From Bartonella sp. HY328 (GTDB lineage Bacteria; Pseudomonadota; Alphaproteobacteria; Rhizobiales; Rhizobiaceae), in assembly GCF_025449335.1 (NCBI RefSeq), contig NZ_CP104883.1, positions 439,501 through 503,500 on the forward strand: a stretch of 64,000 bases of DNA, read 5' to 3'. The number at the start of each line of letters is the position of its first letter. Position 1 is the stretch's first letter. Below are positions 35,057 through 43,749 of this stretch, one piece after another. Position numbers and translations under genes: made by a program. The notes under the pieces were generated by a model. It saw nothing but the letters and a program-made list of their open reading frames with translations. It had not been told where the DNA came from and ran no database searches.

Positions 35057-36409
35057 ATGATACAGCCAAAAAGGGTAAAGTCACCCAAAAATCAAAAATC
35101 TATTGCGCAAATTGAGCTGCCGCAAAAGCTTGTTGCGGTTTTTGCAGGTAATGCGCGTTATCGCGGCGCATATGGTGGGCGTGGTTCTGGCAAGACAAGG
35201 TCTTTTGCAAAAATGGCGGCAGTGAAAGGTTATCAACTTTCTTGTGCTGGTGAGGAAGGGCTTATTATTATTGGTCGTGAATATATGAATTCCTTGGAGG
35301 AATCGTCTTTTGCTGAAGTAAAAGCGGCTATTTTATCGCTGGATTGGCTTGCACGTCATTATGATGTGGGTGAAAAATATATTAGAACCAAAGATGGTCG
35401 GATTTCTTTTGCGTTTGTTGGGTTAAAACATCATCTAGATTCGATAAAATCTAAGGCGCGGATCCATCTTTTATGGGTGGATGAAGCGGAAAAATTATCG
35501 GAAAGAGCTTGGAGTAAAGCTATTCCTAGTGTGCGCGAAGAAAATTCTGAAATATGGGTGACTTGGAACCCTGAACGTAAAACAAGTGCAACCCATTGCC
35601 GTTTTCGTGAACATCCTCCAAGCGGCGCAAAAATTGTTGAATTGAATTGGCGCGACAATCCGTGGTTTCCTGAAGTTTTAAATTTAGAACGCTTGGAAGA
35701 CAAGCAAAAGCGACCAGAGCAATATGCCCATATTTGGGAGGGTGATTTTATTGGGGCGGCGGAAGGTGCTTATTTTGCCAAATCTTTGTTGACTGCTCGT
35801 GAAGAAGGGCGCATTGGCCATGTCGCGCGCGATCCTTTAATGAGTGTCAAAGCTTTTTGGGATATTGGCGGTACGGGCGCGCGTGCTGATGCAACGGCCA
35901 TTTGGATAGCGCAATTTATTGGGCGTGAAATTAGAGTTTTAAATTATTATGAAGCGCAAGGTCAGCCACTTTCTGCCCATATTGATTGGCTGCGGCAAAA
36001 CTCTTACGGTGATGCGCAGATGGTTTTGCCCCATGATGGGGTGACCCGTGACCGGGTCCATGATGTTAGTTTTGCCGGTAGCCTGCGTGACGCAGGCTTT
36101 TTTGTTGATATTGTTCCCAATCAAGGGGTAGGTGCGGCGCGATTGCGTATTGAAGCGGTGCGGCGTTTATTTAATGCTATTTGGTTTCATGAAGAAACAA
36201 CTAAAGCGGGAATTGATGCTCTTGGCTGGTATCATGAAAAGCGTGATGATAACCGCCAAATTGGTCTTGGGCCAGAGCATGATTGGTCAAGCCATGGCGC
36301 TGATGCTTTTGGCTTAATGTGCGTGGCTTATGAAGCGCCGAATGACAAACAGATAAGCCAACGCTATCAAAATGGTCGATATAATTCATCATCATGGATG
36401 GCCGGCTAA
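35057..36409 (+). CDS. Phage terminase large subunit, PBSX/Terminase_3 type
   Basis: A 450-residue packaging motor. The ATPase domain has Walker A GGRGSGKT (40-47), Walker B LLWVDEAE (138-145) and the coupling-like TWNPERK; the RNase H-like nuclease domain begins near D269 (FWDIGGTGARADATAIW) and ends with HGADAFG. The enzyme translocates DNA into the prohead and cuts it. Subfamily resemblance suggests headful packaging, which is what gene transfer agents and transducing phages use, but headful cutting is inferred. GAGG precedes the ATG. All motifs look intact, so the gene is not decayed. Confidence 0.93.
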   Translation: MIQPKRVKSPKNQKSIAQIELPQKLVAVFAGNARYRGAYGGRGSGKTRSFAKMAAVKGYQLSCAGEEGLIIIGREYMNSLEESSFAEVKAAILSLDWLARHYDVGEKYIRTKDGRISFAFVGLKHHLDSIKSKARIHLLWVDEAEKLSERAWSKAIPSVREENSEIWVTWNPERKTSATHCRFREHPPSGAKIVELNWRDNPWFPEVLNLERLEDKQKRPEQYAHIWEGDFIGAAEGAYFAKSLLTAREEGRIGHVARDPLMSVKAFWDIGGTGARADATAIWIAQFIGREIRVLNYYEAQGQPLSAHIDWLRQNSYGDAQMVLPHDGVTRDRVHDVSFAGSLRDAGFFVDIVPNQGVGAARLRIEAVRRLFNAIWFHEETTKAGIDALGWYHEKRDDNRQIGLGPEHDWSSHGADAFGLMCVAYEAPNDKQISQRYQNGRYNSSSWMAG

Positions 36410-36465
36410 AAGAGTTGAGCCAATTTATTTTTGGCGCTGCGATAAATATTTTCAAGGATTGTAAG

Positions 36466-38508
36466 ATGGATAGAAATGAACATGCTGACTTTAGCGTGCA
36501 TGATATTGCTGCGTCTAAAGATACTGACAAAGAGCTTGGCAATGAAGCATTAACTCAAAAACTCATTGGCTGGTTTCAAGAAGACATTACCCATTGTGCT
36601 GCATGGCGTGTTCATGCCCGTGAAGATTATGCTTTTTATAATGGTGAGCAATGGGCGGCTGAAGATATGGCGGTTTTGCGTGAACAGCGCCGACCTGTAA
36701 TGACGTTTAACCGCGTTGCACCACTGGTTAACGCCGTGATTGGCTCGGAAATTAATAATCGCCGGCAAGTGCGTTATATCCCGCGCGAAATTGGTGATAG
36801 TATTGCCAATGAATTATTAACCGGTGCTGGTGAGTGGTTCCGCGATCAATCGGGCGCGGAAGACGAGGATTCTGATGCTTTTGCCGATACAGTAATTTGT
36901 GGCATGGGCTGGACGGATACGCGGCTTGATTTTGAAAATAATCCCGATGGTGATCCATTAGTCCAGCGTTTGGATCCTTTAAAAATGGTTTGGGATTGCG
37001 GTGCTGTGAAAGCAAATTTGGGTGATGCGCGTCGGCTTTGGTATGTTGATGAAAAGCCGCTTGAAGATGTTAAAGCGATGTTTCCTGATATTGATAGTGA
37101 GCTTCTTCATGCTGATTGGGCTAAGACTTTGGCTCATGATCCACAAGGCGCGCATATTCATCAAGCTGGTTCTGCTTATAATGACAATAATGATTATGGA
37201 TTTTCAAAAGATGATCGGGGCCATAAAATGTGCACTCTGGTGGAGTGCCGCTATGTTGAGCGTGAGAATTTTTATCGTGGCCCCGATTTATTAACGGGGA
37301 ACCCACGTGAATATAGCCAATTGGAACTAGATGAAATTTTAAAGCGATTTAAGGACTTTCCCTTTATTAAACAAAGCCGCAAAGTTGTAAAACGCGCATT
37401 TTTAGGGCGCACTTTACTGGCTCCGCCCGATAGTCCTTTGGCACCCAAAGGCATGTTTGGCTGGGAATGTATTACCGGCTATTATGACCGTATGAAGCGG
37501 CAATTTTATGGGGTTGTCCGTACGGCAAAGGATCCGCAACGCTGGTCAAATAAATTTTTTAGCCAAGTGATGTATTTGCTAAACAGTCAAGCCAAGGGTG
37601 GTATTATGGCTGAGCGCGGTGCATTTGAGGATGACCGTCAAGCGGAGGATAGTTTGGCGCGTGCCGACCAAGTGACCTGGATGCGCAATGGGGCTTTATC
37701 TGGTAATGCTGCGCGTATCCAGCCAAAGCCAGTGGCGCAATTTCCATCCGGCTTTTTTACTTTGTTTAATGAAAGCAAAGAAGCCTTGACGCAAGTGACT
37801 GGCTTGTCGCCAGAATTTATCGGTACGCGAGAAGTGAACCAACCGGGGGTTTTGGAAGCACAAAGACGTCAATCATCTTTAAACCTTTTGGCGTCTTTGT
37901 TTAATTCGCTGCGCCGTTACCGCAAACGCCAAGGAACCATTGTTCTTTATCTTTTGCAAAATTACCTATCGGATGGGCGGCTTGTGCGTATTATTGGTGA
38001 AGATAAAAGCCAATATGTGCCGTTAACGCGCGAGACCATTGCCAATAGAAGTTATGATATTATTGTTGATGATGCGCCGACTAGCCCTAATGAAAAAGAA
38101 CGTACCTTTGCAATTATTCAGCAAATGTTGCCGATTTTACGCGACTATATTACGCCAGAAATTGGTATGGAAATATTGCGATATTCGCCGCTGCCAGCGT
38201 CGCTAATTGACCGTTGGCAACGTTTGTCAGCAGCACAAAAAGAGGCAATGCCAGAGCAAAATGCAGCTCCTTCTGAAGCAGATATAAAATTGCAGGGTTT
38301 GCAAGCCGATATTGCTGGGAAAACTGCCAAACAACGCCTTGAAGTTGAGGCAAAAAGCATTGATCTTTACATGAAGCAATTGGAAGCAGAAGCAAAAGCG
38401 CGTGATCTTGCTTTAAAAGCGGCAAGTGACGCGCAGAGCCTTGCTGTTGCGCAGGAAAGAAATGCGATTGCTCGTCAGCGAGTAAATAACCAACGCGCCA
38501 ATTCTTAA
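36466..38508 (+). CDS. Phage portal protein, P22-like
   Basis: A 680-residue protein forming the dodecameric DNA entry ring of the capsid. Recognisable parts are the early AWRVHAREDYAFYNGEQW, FNRVAPLVNAVIGSEINNRR, and VTGLSPEFIGTREVNQPGV typical of P22-type portals. The last 100 residues are a charged Ala/Lys/Glu coiled coil, like the P22 barrel. AAGGA seven bases before the ATG at 36466 decides the start; the frame is open further left, overlapping the terminase end. It is the expected third gene of a head module. Confidence 0.9.
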   Translation: MDRNEHADFSVHDIAASKDTDKELGNEALTQKLIGWFQEDITHCAAWRVHAREDYAFYNGEQWAAEDMAVLREQRRPVMTFNRVAPLVNAVIGSEINNRRQVRYIPREIGDSIANELLTGAGEWFRDQSGAEDEDSDAFADTVICGMGWTDTRLDFENNPDGDPLVQRLDPLKMVWDCGAVKANLGDARRLWYVDEKPLEDVKAMFPDIDSELLHADWAKTLAHDPQGAHIHQAGSAYNDNNDYGFSKDDRGHKMCTLVECRYVERENFYRGPDLLTGNPREYSQLELDEILKRFKDFPFIKQSRKVVKRAFLGRTLLAPPDSPLAPKGMFGWECITGYYDRMKRQFYGVVRTAKDPQRWSNKFFSQVMYLLNSQAKGGIMAERGAFEDDRQAEDSLARADQVTWMRNGALSGNAARIQPKPVAQFPSGFFTLFNESKEALTQVTGLSPEFIGTREVNQPGVLEAQRRQSSLNLLASLFNSLRRYRKRQGTIVLYLLQNYLSDGRLVRIIGEDKSQYVPLTRETIANRSYDIIVDDAPTSPNEKERTFAIIQQMLPILRDYITPEIGMEILRYSPLPASLIDRWQRLSAAQKEAMPEQNAAPSEADIKLQGLQADIAGKTAKQRLEVEAKSIDLYMKQLEAEAKARDLALKAASDAQSLAVAQERNAIARQRVNNQRANS

Positions 38509-38585
38509 ATAGCAGCGTCAACTTTTAATTCAAAATTCCTCTTTGATAACATGCAGCCCTTGCTGCAATGAATAAGGATGTCAAA

Positions 38586-39509
38586 ATGCAAGAAGCAGAT
38601 GTAGTTTTAAATGATGTTGAACAGGCCTATTTTGAAAGCCGTGGCGCCACCGGATTAGCAAATGAAAGCGGATTAGCAAATGAAAGTGGGGAGCTAGATG
38701 AAAGCGCAATGGATGTGGGGGAGTTGGATAATAGTGCGCTGAATGACAAGAGTTCCAAAGAACCGATTATGCAAAAAACGGTACCTCATGCAGCTTTGCA
38801 TGCCGAGCGGGAGGAGCATAAAAAGACGAGGGCTTTGTTAAGTGAATTACGTGAAGAAGCCGAATTATTAAAGTCTTTATTAGATACAACATCGCAAAAA
38901 AAATCACCCAATAATGAGAGTGATGTTCCGCCTGATCCAGAAAAAGATTTTATTGGTTTTACCCGTTGGCAAGCTAATGAAATTAAGCGTTTGCGTGAGG
39001 ATATGGCAGCTGAAAAACAACGCGAAAATGATGCGCGACAACAAGTTGAAACCGAAAACGCTTTATGGGGAGAATGGAATAATGCGCTTAGCCAATCTCG
39101 CAGCGAGATTGGTGATTTAGATACAGCTTTGAATTTTTTAGGGCAAGCGCGAGATAATCAATTAAAAGCATTAGCTGGTATTGATGGACGGTTTAATGAT
39201 GCTGGTTTTAGAACAAACCAAATGCGCAATGAACTGCGCGATATTGTTGCTGCAAGCTTAAAGCAAGGTGAAAATCCAGCCAAAGCCTTATATGAAGTGG
39301 CCAAAGGCTATGGTTATGGGGGACAAAATGGTGCGCGTTTCAAGGCTTTGGGTGAAGCGCAAAATGCCGCGCGAACTCTAGCAGCAACCAATGGCCGCGA
39401 TGCCGGTGATCCAATGCTGCTAGAAACGCTTGCCGGACTTTCGGAAGCGGAGTTTGCCAAATGGTATGATAATAATCGCGATAATTTCCGCAAAATGTTT
39501 GGTGGCTGA
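38586..39509 (+). CDS. Phage scaffolding-like protein
   Basis: A 307-residue hydrophilic, acidic protein between portal and capsid genes, the usual place of the scaffold. It has a short internal repeat (GLANESGLANESGELDES, about 21-38), a coiled coil at about 65-160 (HAEREEHKKTRALLSELREE and on) and an Asp/Glu-rich middle; scaffolds have this composition. No protease motif is seen. AAGGAT lies seven bases before the ATG at 38586; an upstream ATG at 38568 is possible. Function is inferred from position and composition. Confidence 0.7.
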   Translation: MQEADVVLNDVEQAYFESRGATGLANESGLANESGELDESAMDVGELDNSALNDKSSKEPIMQKTVPHAALHAEREEHKKTRALLSELREEAELLKSLLDTTSQKKSPNNESDVPPDPEKDFIGFTRWQANEIKRLREDMAAEKQRENDARQQVETENALWGEWNNALSQSRSEIGDLDTALNFLGQARDNQLKALAGIDGRFNDAGFRTNQMRNELRDIVAASLKQGENPAKALYEVAKGYGYGGQNGARFKALGEAQNAARTLAATNGRDAGDPMLLETLAGLSEAEFAKWYDNNRDNFRKMFGG

Positions 39510-39719
39510 TATTTAGTTTTTTGGTATCGTTGATGAAAACATGTCTGTAAAATTTGCTTAAGTTTTATAGGCATGTTTTGATAACTAATTTATGAATTAT
39601 TTTAATATAAGTTATTGATTTTAATTTTAAATTTTATGTTGCAATTTTTTTTAAAATCCATTTATTGGACTATATTACTATTTTTCTTAGTGGTAAGTTG
39701 CTATTTAATGGAGATATTT

Positions 39720-40757
39720 ATGAATAAAAAAAATATTTTAGCATTTCTCGCAATAAGTCTTATAGGCTTAACCAATTATGCAGTAGGTGAAGAACGTAAA
39801 GTTCCAGAGCGAATATTGCCAGTGCCATCGACTGTAAGTGAACAAGCGAAGGTTTTGATGGGTGTGCCGCCATCATCACTAATGCTTGCAACACCAAAAA
39901 CAGCGGATGAATGGCAGCAATGGGTGGCTGAAAATACTAAGCAGCTCCAAAAAGTTATGCCAGTATTCAAAAAGGCTTTTGGTGTTGAGGTAGAAAAGTC
40001 TCAAATTGCTGATGTTCCTGTGTTTATTGTAACGCCAAAGGTTATAAAACCTGAAAATACAAACCGCATTATCTTACATTTTCACGGCGGTGGATATGTG
40101 CTTAACCCCGGAGAAATTGGCGCTTTTGAAGCGATAGAATTGGCAGGGCTTGGTGGTTATAAAGTGATTTCAGTGGATTATCGTATGGCACCAGATCATC
40201 CTTATCCTGCTGCAATGGATGATGCTTTTGCGGTTTATAGTGCTTTGGTTAAACAGCATGATCCAAAGAAAATTGGTGTTTTTGGCTCATCAACTGGTGG
40301 TGGTATGACTTTAGCGCTTATTTTGCGTGCCAAATCTGAACAGATTGCGTTGCCAGCTGCAATTGCACCAGCTACCCCGTGGTCTGATTTAACTAAGACA
40401 GGTGATAGTTATTTTGTCAATGAAGGGGTTGATAATGTGCTTTTGCGCTATGATGGCTGGCTTAAGGGGGCAGCTGAAATTTATGCGAATGGTCATGATA
40501 TGAAAGACCCACAATTATCGCCTGTTTATGGTGATTATCATGATTTTCCGCCAACTTTATTGACTAGCGGCACTAGGGATTTGTTTTTAAGCAATACGGT
40601 GCGTGTGCATCGCAAATTGATTGAAGCTGGAGTTGAAACGGACTTAGTTGTTTTTGAGGGACTTTCACATGTGCAATTCTTATATGGGCCAATGCCTGAA
40701 ATGACCGAGCATTTTGGCGATGTCAGCCGGTTTTTTGATAAGCATCTGCAAAAATAA
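39720..40757 (+). CDS. Exported alpha/beta hydrolase (HSL-type esterase), cargo gene in the head module
   Basis: A 345-residue esterase with an N-terminal signal peptide (NILAFLAISLIGLTNYAVG). The oxyanion-hole motif HFHGGG (120-125) and nucleophile elbow GSSTGG (S191) identify the hormone-sensitive-lipase group; a late aspartate and SHVQF histidine complete the triad. It hydrolyses short-chain esters or lipids in the periplasm or outside. It is not a morphogenesis gene, yet lies between scaffold and capsid genes with its own terminator, so it is an insert (moron). GGAG seven bases before the ATG at 39720 sets the start. Confidence 0.85.
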   Translation: MNKKNILAFLAISLIGLTNYAVGEERKVPERILPVPSTVSEQAKVLMGVPPSSLMLATPKTADEWQQWVAENTKQLQKVMPVFKKAFGVEVEKSQIADVPVFIVTPKVIKPENTNRIILHFHGGGYVLNPGEIGAFEAIELAGLGGYKVISVDYRMAPDHPYPAAMDDAFAVYSALVKQHDPKKIGVFGSSTGGGMTLALILRAKSEQIALPAAIAPATPWSDLTKTGDSYFVNEGVDNVLLRYDGWLKGAAEIYANGHDMKDPQLSPVYGDYHDFPPTLLTSGTRDLFLSNTVRVHRKLIEAGVETDLVVFEGLSHVQFLYGPMPEMTEHFGDVSRFFDKHLQK

Positions 40758-40788
40758 GTTAAGCCATAAGTTTTATATCCGATTAAAG

Positions 40789-40824
40789 AAAAAATGCGCT
40801 GGTGAAAGTCAGTGCATTTTTTCT
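40789..40824 (+). terminator. Intrinsic terminator after the esterase gene
   Basis: AAAAAATGC-G-CTG pairs with CAG-T-GCATTTTTT around GTGAAAGT, ending in a T-run (40817-40822). It isolates the esterase from the capsid gene. Confidence 0.8.
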
Positions 40825-41087
40825 TTGCAAATCTAAATTAGCCGTGAGATTTGTTTATTAAAGGCTTTCGTTTCGCAAAAGACGTTTTTTTGCAATTTGT
40901 TTTTGTGATCTTATGTTGCAAAAGCAAAACTTTATAAAGCTTGATTAAAGCTGCGCTTATTGCTGCGTTAAGCAATCACCCATCAAAATTTTAAAAAGTT
41001 TAACAGGCGGTTTTGCCCTTAATTGGGCATAGATCTCATTTGTTGGGTGTTTATTTTTTTCCAATTCATTTTTAGGAGAAACAGCAC
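40825..41087 (+). promoter_or_regulatory. Leader region of the capsid gene
   Basis: About 260 bases between the esterase terminator and the capsid ATG. Because a terminator precedes it, the capsid gene needs its own promoter here. A TAGGAGAAA ribosome binding site lies near 41073-41081. A promoter could not be pinpointed. Confidence 0.4.
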
Positions 41088-42179
41088 ATGGCTGTAACCA
41101 ATATTGATGTCAATAATCCTTTGGCAGTTAAAACCTGGTCGCGTCAGCTTGCGGCAGAAATTTCAAAAGCGACAGCGATTGCGCCGCTGATTGGCACATC
41201 ATCTAGCAGTATTATCCAATTAAAGGATGAGACTTCCAAAGGGGCAGGCGATAAGGTGACTTTTGGACTGCGCCGCCAATTAATTGGTGATGGTGTAACT
41301 GAAGGCACCGAGCTTGAGGGAAGTGAAGAAGCCTTGAGCACTTATAGTGACAGTTTGATGCTTAACGAACTTGCCCATGCCGTACGGGTGAAAAATGATG
41401 GTACGATTGATGCGCAGCGCGTGCCGTTTAACTTGCGTGAAGAAGCCAATGCTGGTCTCGTTGATTGGTATGCCGACCGCTTGTCAATGACAGCATTTTT
41501 GCATCTTTGTGGTTATACTGGCAAAACACTTAATTTTGAAGGCAATTCGTTAACCCTATCATCGGTTCATTATGGTTTTAACCAACCAACGGCGCCGACG
41601 GTTAACCGCGTTTTCCGTGCCAATAACAAAGCCAATGAAGCAGCACTTGCGGCGGCAGATAGCTTTAACCTTTCTTTGATTGATCGCGCTGTCGAAAAGG
41701 CAAAACTTGCCAATCCTAAAATTCGTCCAGTGCGTATGAATGGTGAAAATGTTTATGTGCTTTATTTGCACCCAACACAGGTTACATCATTGCGCACCAA
41801 TACGTCCGCAGGTCAGTGGCTTGATATTCAAAAAGCTGCCTATATGGGGTCACGGTCAAAAAATCCGATTTTTGATGGCTCACTTGGTATGTATAATGGC
41901 GTTATCTTGCGCGAAGCTGAACATATTATGCCAGGCCTTAGCGATACTGGTGTTGAATTGCCGAATGTACGCCGTGCGGTTTTACTTGGTGGGCAAGCCG
42001 GTGCGATTGCTTTTGGCAAGGATCGCTCTGCTGAAAAATATAAGTTGGTTGAAGAACTGTTTGATTATCAGCGTGAATTAGGTGTTGCTGCAAAAACTGT
42101 TTTTGGCTTTAAGAAAACAGTGTTCAATAATGAGGACTTTGGTTCCATCGTTATTTCAACCTATGCCGCACCTGCATAA
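41088..42179 (+). CDS. Major capsid protein, N4-gp56 family
   Basis: A 363-residue coat protein. The opening NPLAVKTWSRQLAAEISKAT and GDKVTFGLRRQLIGDGVTEG, plus the C-terminal FGFKKTVFNNEDFGSIVIST, match the N4-gp56/DUF4043 capsid group with the HK97 fold. It assembles into the icosahedral head around the portal. A strong ribosome binding site and a dedicated terminator directly after the stop suggest high, separately controlled expression. The frame is intact, arguing against a decayed prophage. Confidence 0.92.
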   Translation: MAVTNIDVNNPLAVKTWSRQLAAEISKATAIAPLIGTSSSSIIQLKDETSKGAGDKVTFGLRRQLIGDGVTEGTELEGSEEALSTYSDSLMLNELAHAVRVKNDGTIDAQRVPFNLREEANAGLVDWYADRLSMTAFLHLCGYTGKTLNFEGNSLTLSSVHYGFNQPTAPTVNRVFRANNKANEAALAAADSFNLSLIDRAVEKAKLANPKIRPVRMNGENVYVLYLHPTQVTSLRTNTSAGQWLDIQKAAYMGSRSKNPIFDGSLGMYNGVILREAEHIMPGLSDTGVELPNVRRAVLLGGQAGAIAFGKDRSAEKYKLVEELFDYQRELGVAAKTVFGFKKTVFNNEDFGSIVISTYAAPA

Positions 42180-42198
42180 TAACATGATTTAAATTATG

Positions 42199-42230
42199 GT
42201 AAGGGCAGGCAAACCTTGCCCTTACTTTTT
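42199..42230 (+). terminator. Intrinsic terminator of the capsid gene
   Basis: GTAAGGGCA (42199-42207) pairs with TGCCCTTAC (42217-42225), followed by TTTTT (42226-42230). It lies 20 bases after the capsid stop. Confidence 0.9.
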
Positions 42231-42311
42231 AAAAGGGAAATATTTTTTTGCCATTTTAAAAACTAAATCATGTTCAATATTTAAAATTCTATTTGGGATG
42301 GGGGATATATT

Positions 42312-42740
42312 GTGAGGATTTTGGTTTTAAAAATAGTTTTTATTGTTTTTTCGTCTTTTTCGCTTGTCAATGTGAATATGGCTTTTTCTCAAAATGTTGA
42401 TAAAACTGATTTGATAGGAAAATGTTTTTATCAAATTATAAAAGATTCTGAAGATGTATATTTAGATCCACTTTGTTTTGAGGAAAAAGTTTTTAAATTA
42501 CCGCGCTATGTGAATAGCCTTTTACCTGACGGTAGCCAAGAGCATGGTTATTTTTATATGTATTGGCATGATTGGTTTATAAAAGATAATCAATTATTTT
42601 TTCGCAGGCCTAACAATAATGGTGCAGGTTCATGTGTCATAACACTTGAAAAAGAGATCTTAACATTTGGTCGATGCGAAAATGAATGGGCAACACTTAG
42701 AGGCAGATGGCGGCAGGGAAAAGTAAAAGACGATTTATAG
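42312..42740 (+). CDS. Exported hypothetical protein, insert in the head module
   Basis: A 142-residue protein with a signal peptide (VLKIVFIVFSSFSLVNVNMAFSQ, cleavage about 26) starting at GTG after GGGGAT. The mature part has four cysteines (KCFYQ, DPLCFE, GSCVITL, GRCENEW) and aromatic-rich strands (GYFYMYWHDWF), suggesting a small disulfide-bonded periplasmic protein. I do not recognise the family. It sits between capsid and adaptor genes but has no virion-like feature. Upstream capsid terminator means it needs its own promoter. Probably a host-derived or moron gene. Confidence 0.65.
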   Translation: MRILVLKIVFIVFSSFSLVNVNMAFSQNVDKTDLIGKCFYQIIKDSEDVYLDPLCFEEKVFKLPRYVNSLLPDGSQEHGYFYMYWHDWFIKDNQLFFRRPNNNGAGSCVITLEKEILTFGRCENEWATLRGRWRQGKVKDDL

Positions 42741-42967
42741 CATTTGTAGTGAAGGATAAATTAAATTTTTGTGCCTTTGCAATGCAATAACGAAAATTAC
42801 TGAAATAGAGGTATTAGCGAAGGTTATTGCTTATAAGTTTCCGGACTTGGGCAGTTGACCGGAATGCAATCCGATTAAGCTCCTGATTCATTTCCAATCC
42901 AAAATATTTTTATTACTTTCAAATGCGTTTTGTCATTTGATTGAATGATGACCTATGCGAGGAATAA

Positions 42968-43666
42968 ATGGCAGTTATTGTAACAACGGGTGGTCCAATT
43001 TCAGGCATACCCACGGTTTTGGCACCGCAAATTAAGACGTTTACTGATTTGATTAATAGTATTTCTGATGATCTTGATGACACCAATAATGAATATTTGG
43101 CGCAGATCCAAGAAGCAATCTTTTCCGCTATCCGTTTTTGTGAGCGTGAGCCTTTTTATTTTAATGAAAGTCGTGAGGTAAGTTTTTTTACCAAACAAGA
43201 TCAGGAATTTTATTCAACTGACGATAATGAAGCGATTGCCACCCTAGCTGGTCTTTCGCAGGTTTATTGCCAAAGGGATAATAATCACTATGTGCTTTTA
43301 GCAGCAAAACCGCCGGAGTTTATGGAAACGAGGCAAGGCAATGAGCGTGGTGAACCTATCTATTATAGTTATTTTGGGCAAAAATTACGCTTCTATCCTA
43401 TTCCCGACACAGCCTATCAAATAAGATTACAATTATCGCCGGTGCGATTTCGCAATATTACTTCGGCGAATGAACCGAACCCTTGGTTTTATGAGGCTTT
43501 TGATTTAATTCGCGCTAGGGCGAAATATGAGCTTTATAAGGACATTTTAAAAGATGGCGATATTGCTGCAAGTGCCTTGAATGATTTTTATGAGCAATTA
43601 GCCGCATTAAGAGCCGAAACTTCGCGCCGCAATGGCCGAGGCCGCATCTATCCGACAAATTTTTAA
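42968..43666 (+). CDS. Phage head-tail adaptor protein (P22 gp4-like)
   Basis: A 232-residue protein with the features of podovirus adaptors: an N-terminal LINSISDDLDDTNNEYLAQIQEAIFSAIRFCER helix region, central strands (YYSYFGQKLRFYPIPD) and a C-terminal helix ALNDFYEQLAALRAETSRR. It would bind under the portal ring and join head to tail. Position after the capsid and before the gp10-like gene follows the P22 order gp4-gp10. The ATG at 42968 has AGGA upstream. Identity rests on order plus general resemblance. Confidence 0.75.
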   Translation: MAVIVTTGGPISGIPTVLAPQIKTFTDLINSISDDLDDTNNEYLAQIQEAIFSAIRFCEREPFYFNESREVSFFTKQDQEFYSTDDNEAIATLAGLSQVYCQRDNNHYVLLAAKPPEFMETRQGNERGEPIYYSYFGQKLRFYPIPDTAYQIRLQLSPVRFRNITSANEPNPWFYEAFDLIRARAKYELYKDILKDGDIAASALNDFYEQLAALRAETSRRNGRGRIYPTNF

Positions 43667-43749
43667 ATTTTCAGCATTTTTAGGAAAAGAAAACTCTGCT
43701 TTTCCGTCACAAAATGTTTCTGCAAATTGCCTTTTGAAAGGAAAAGTCG

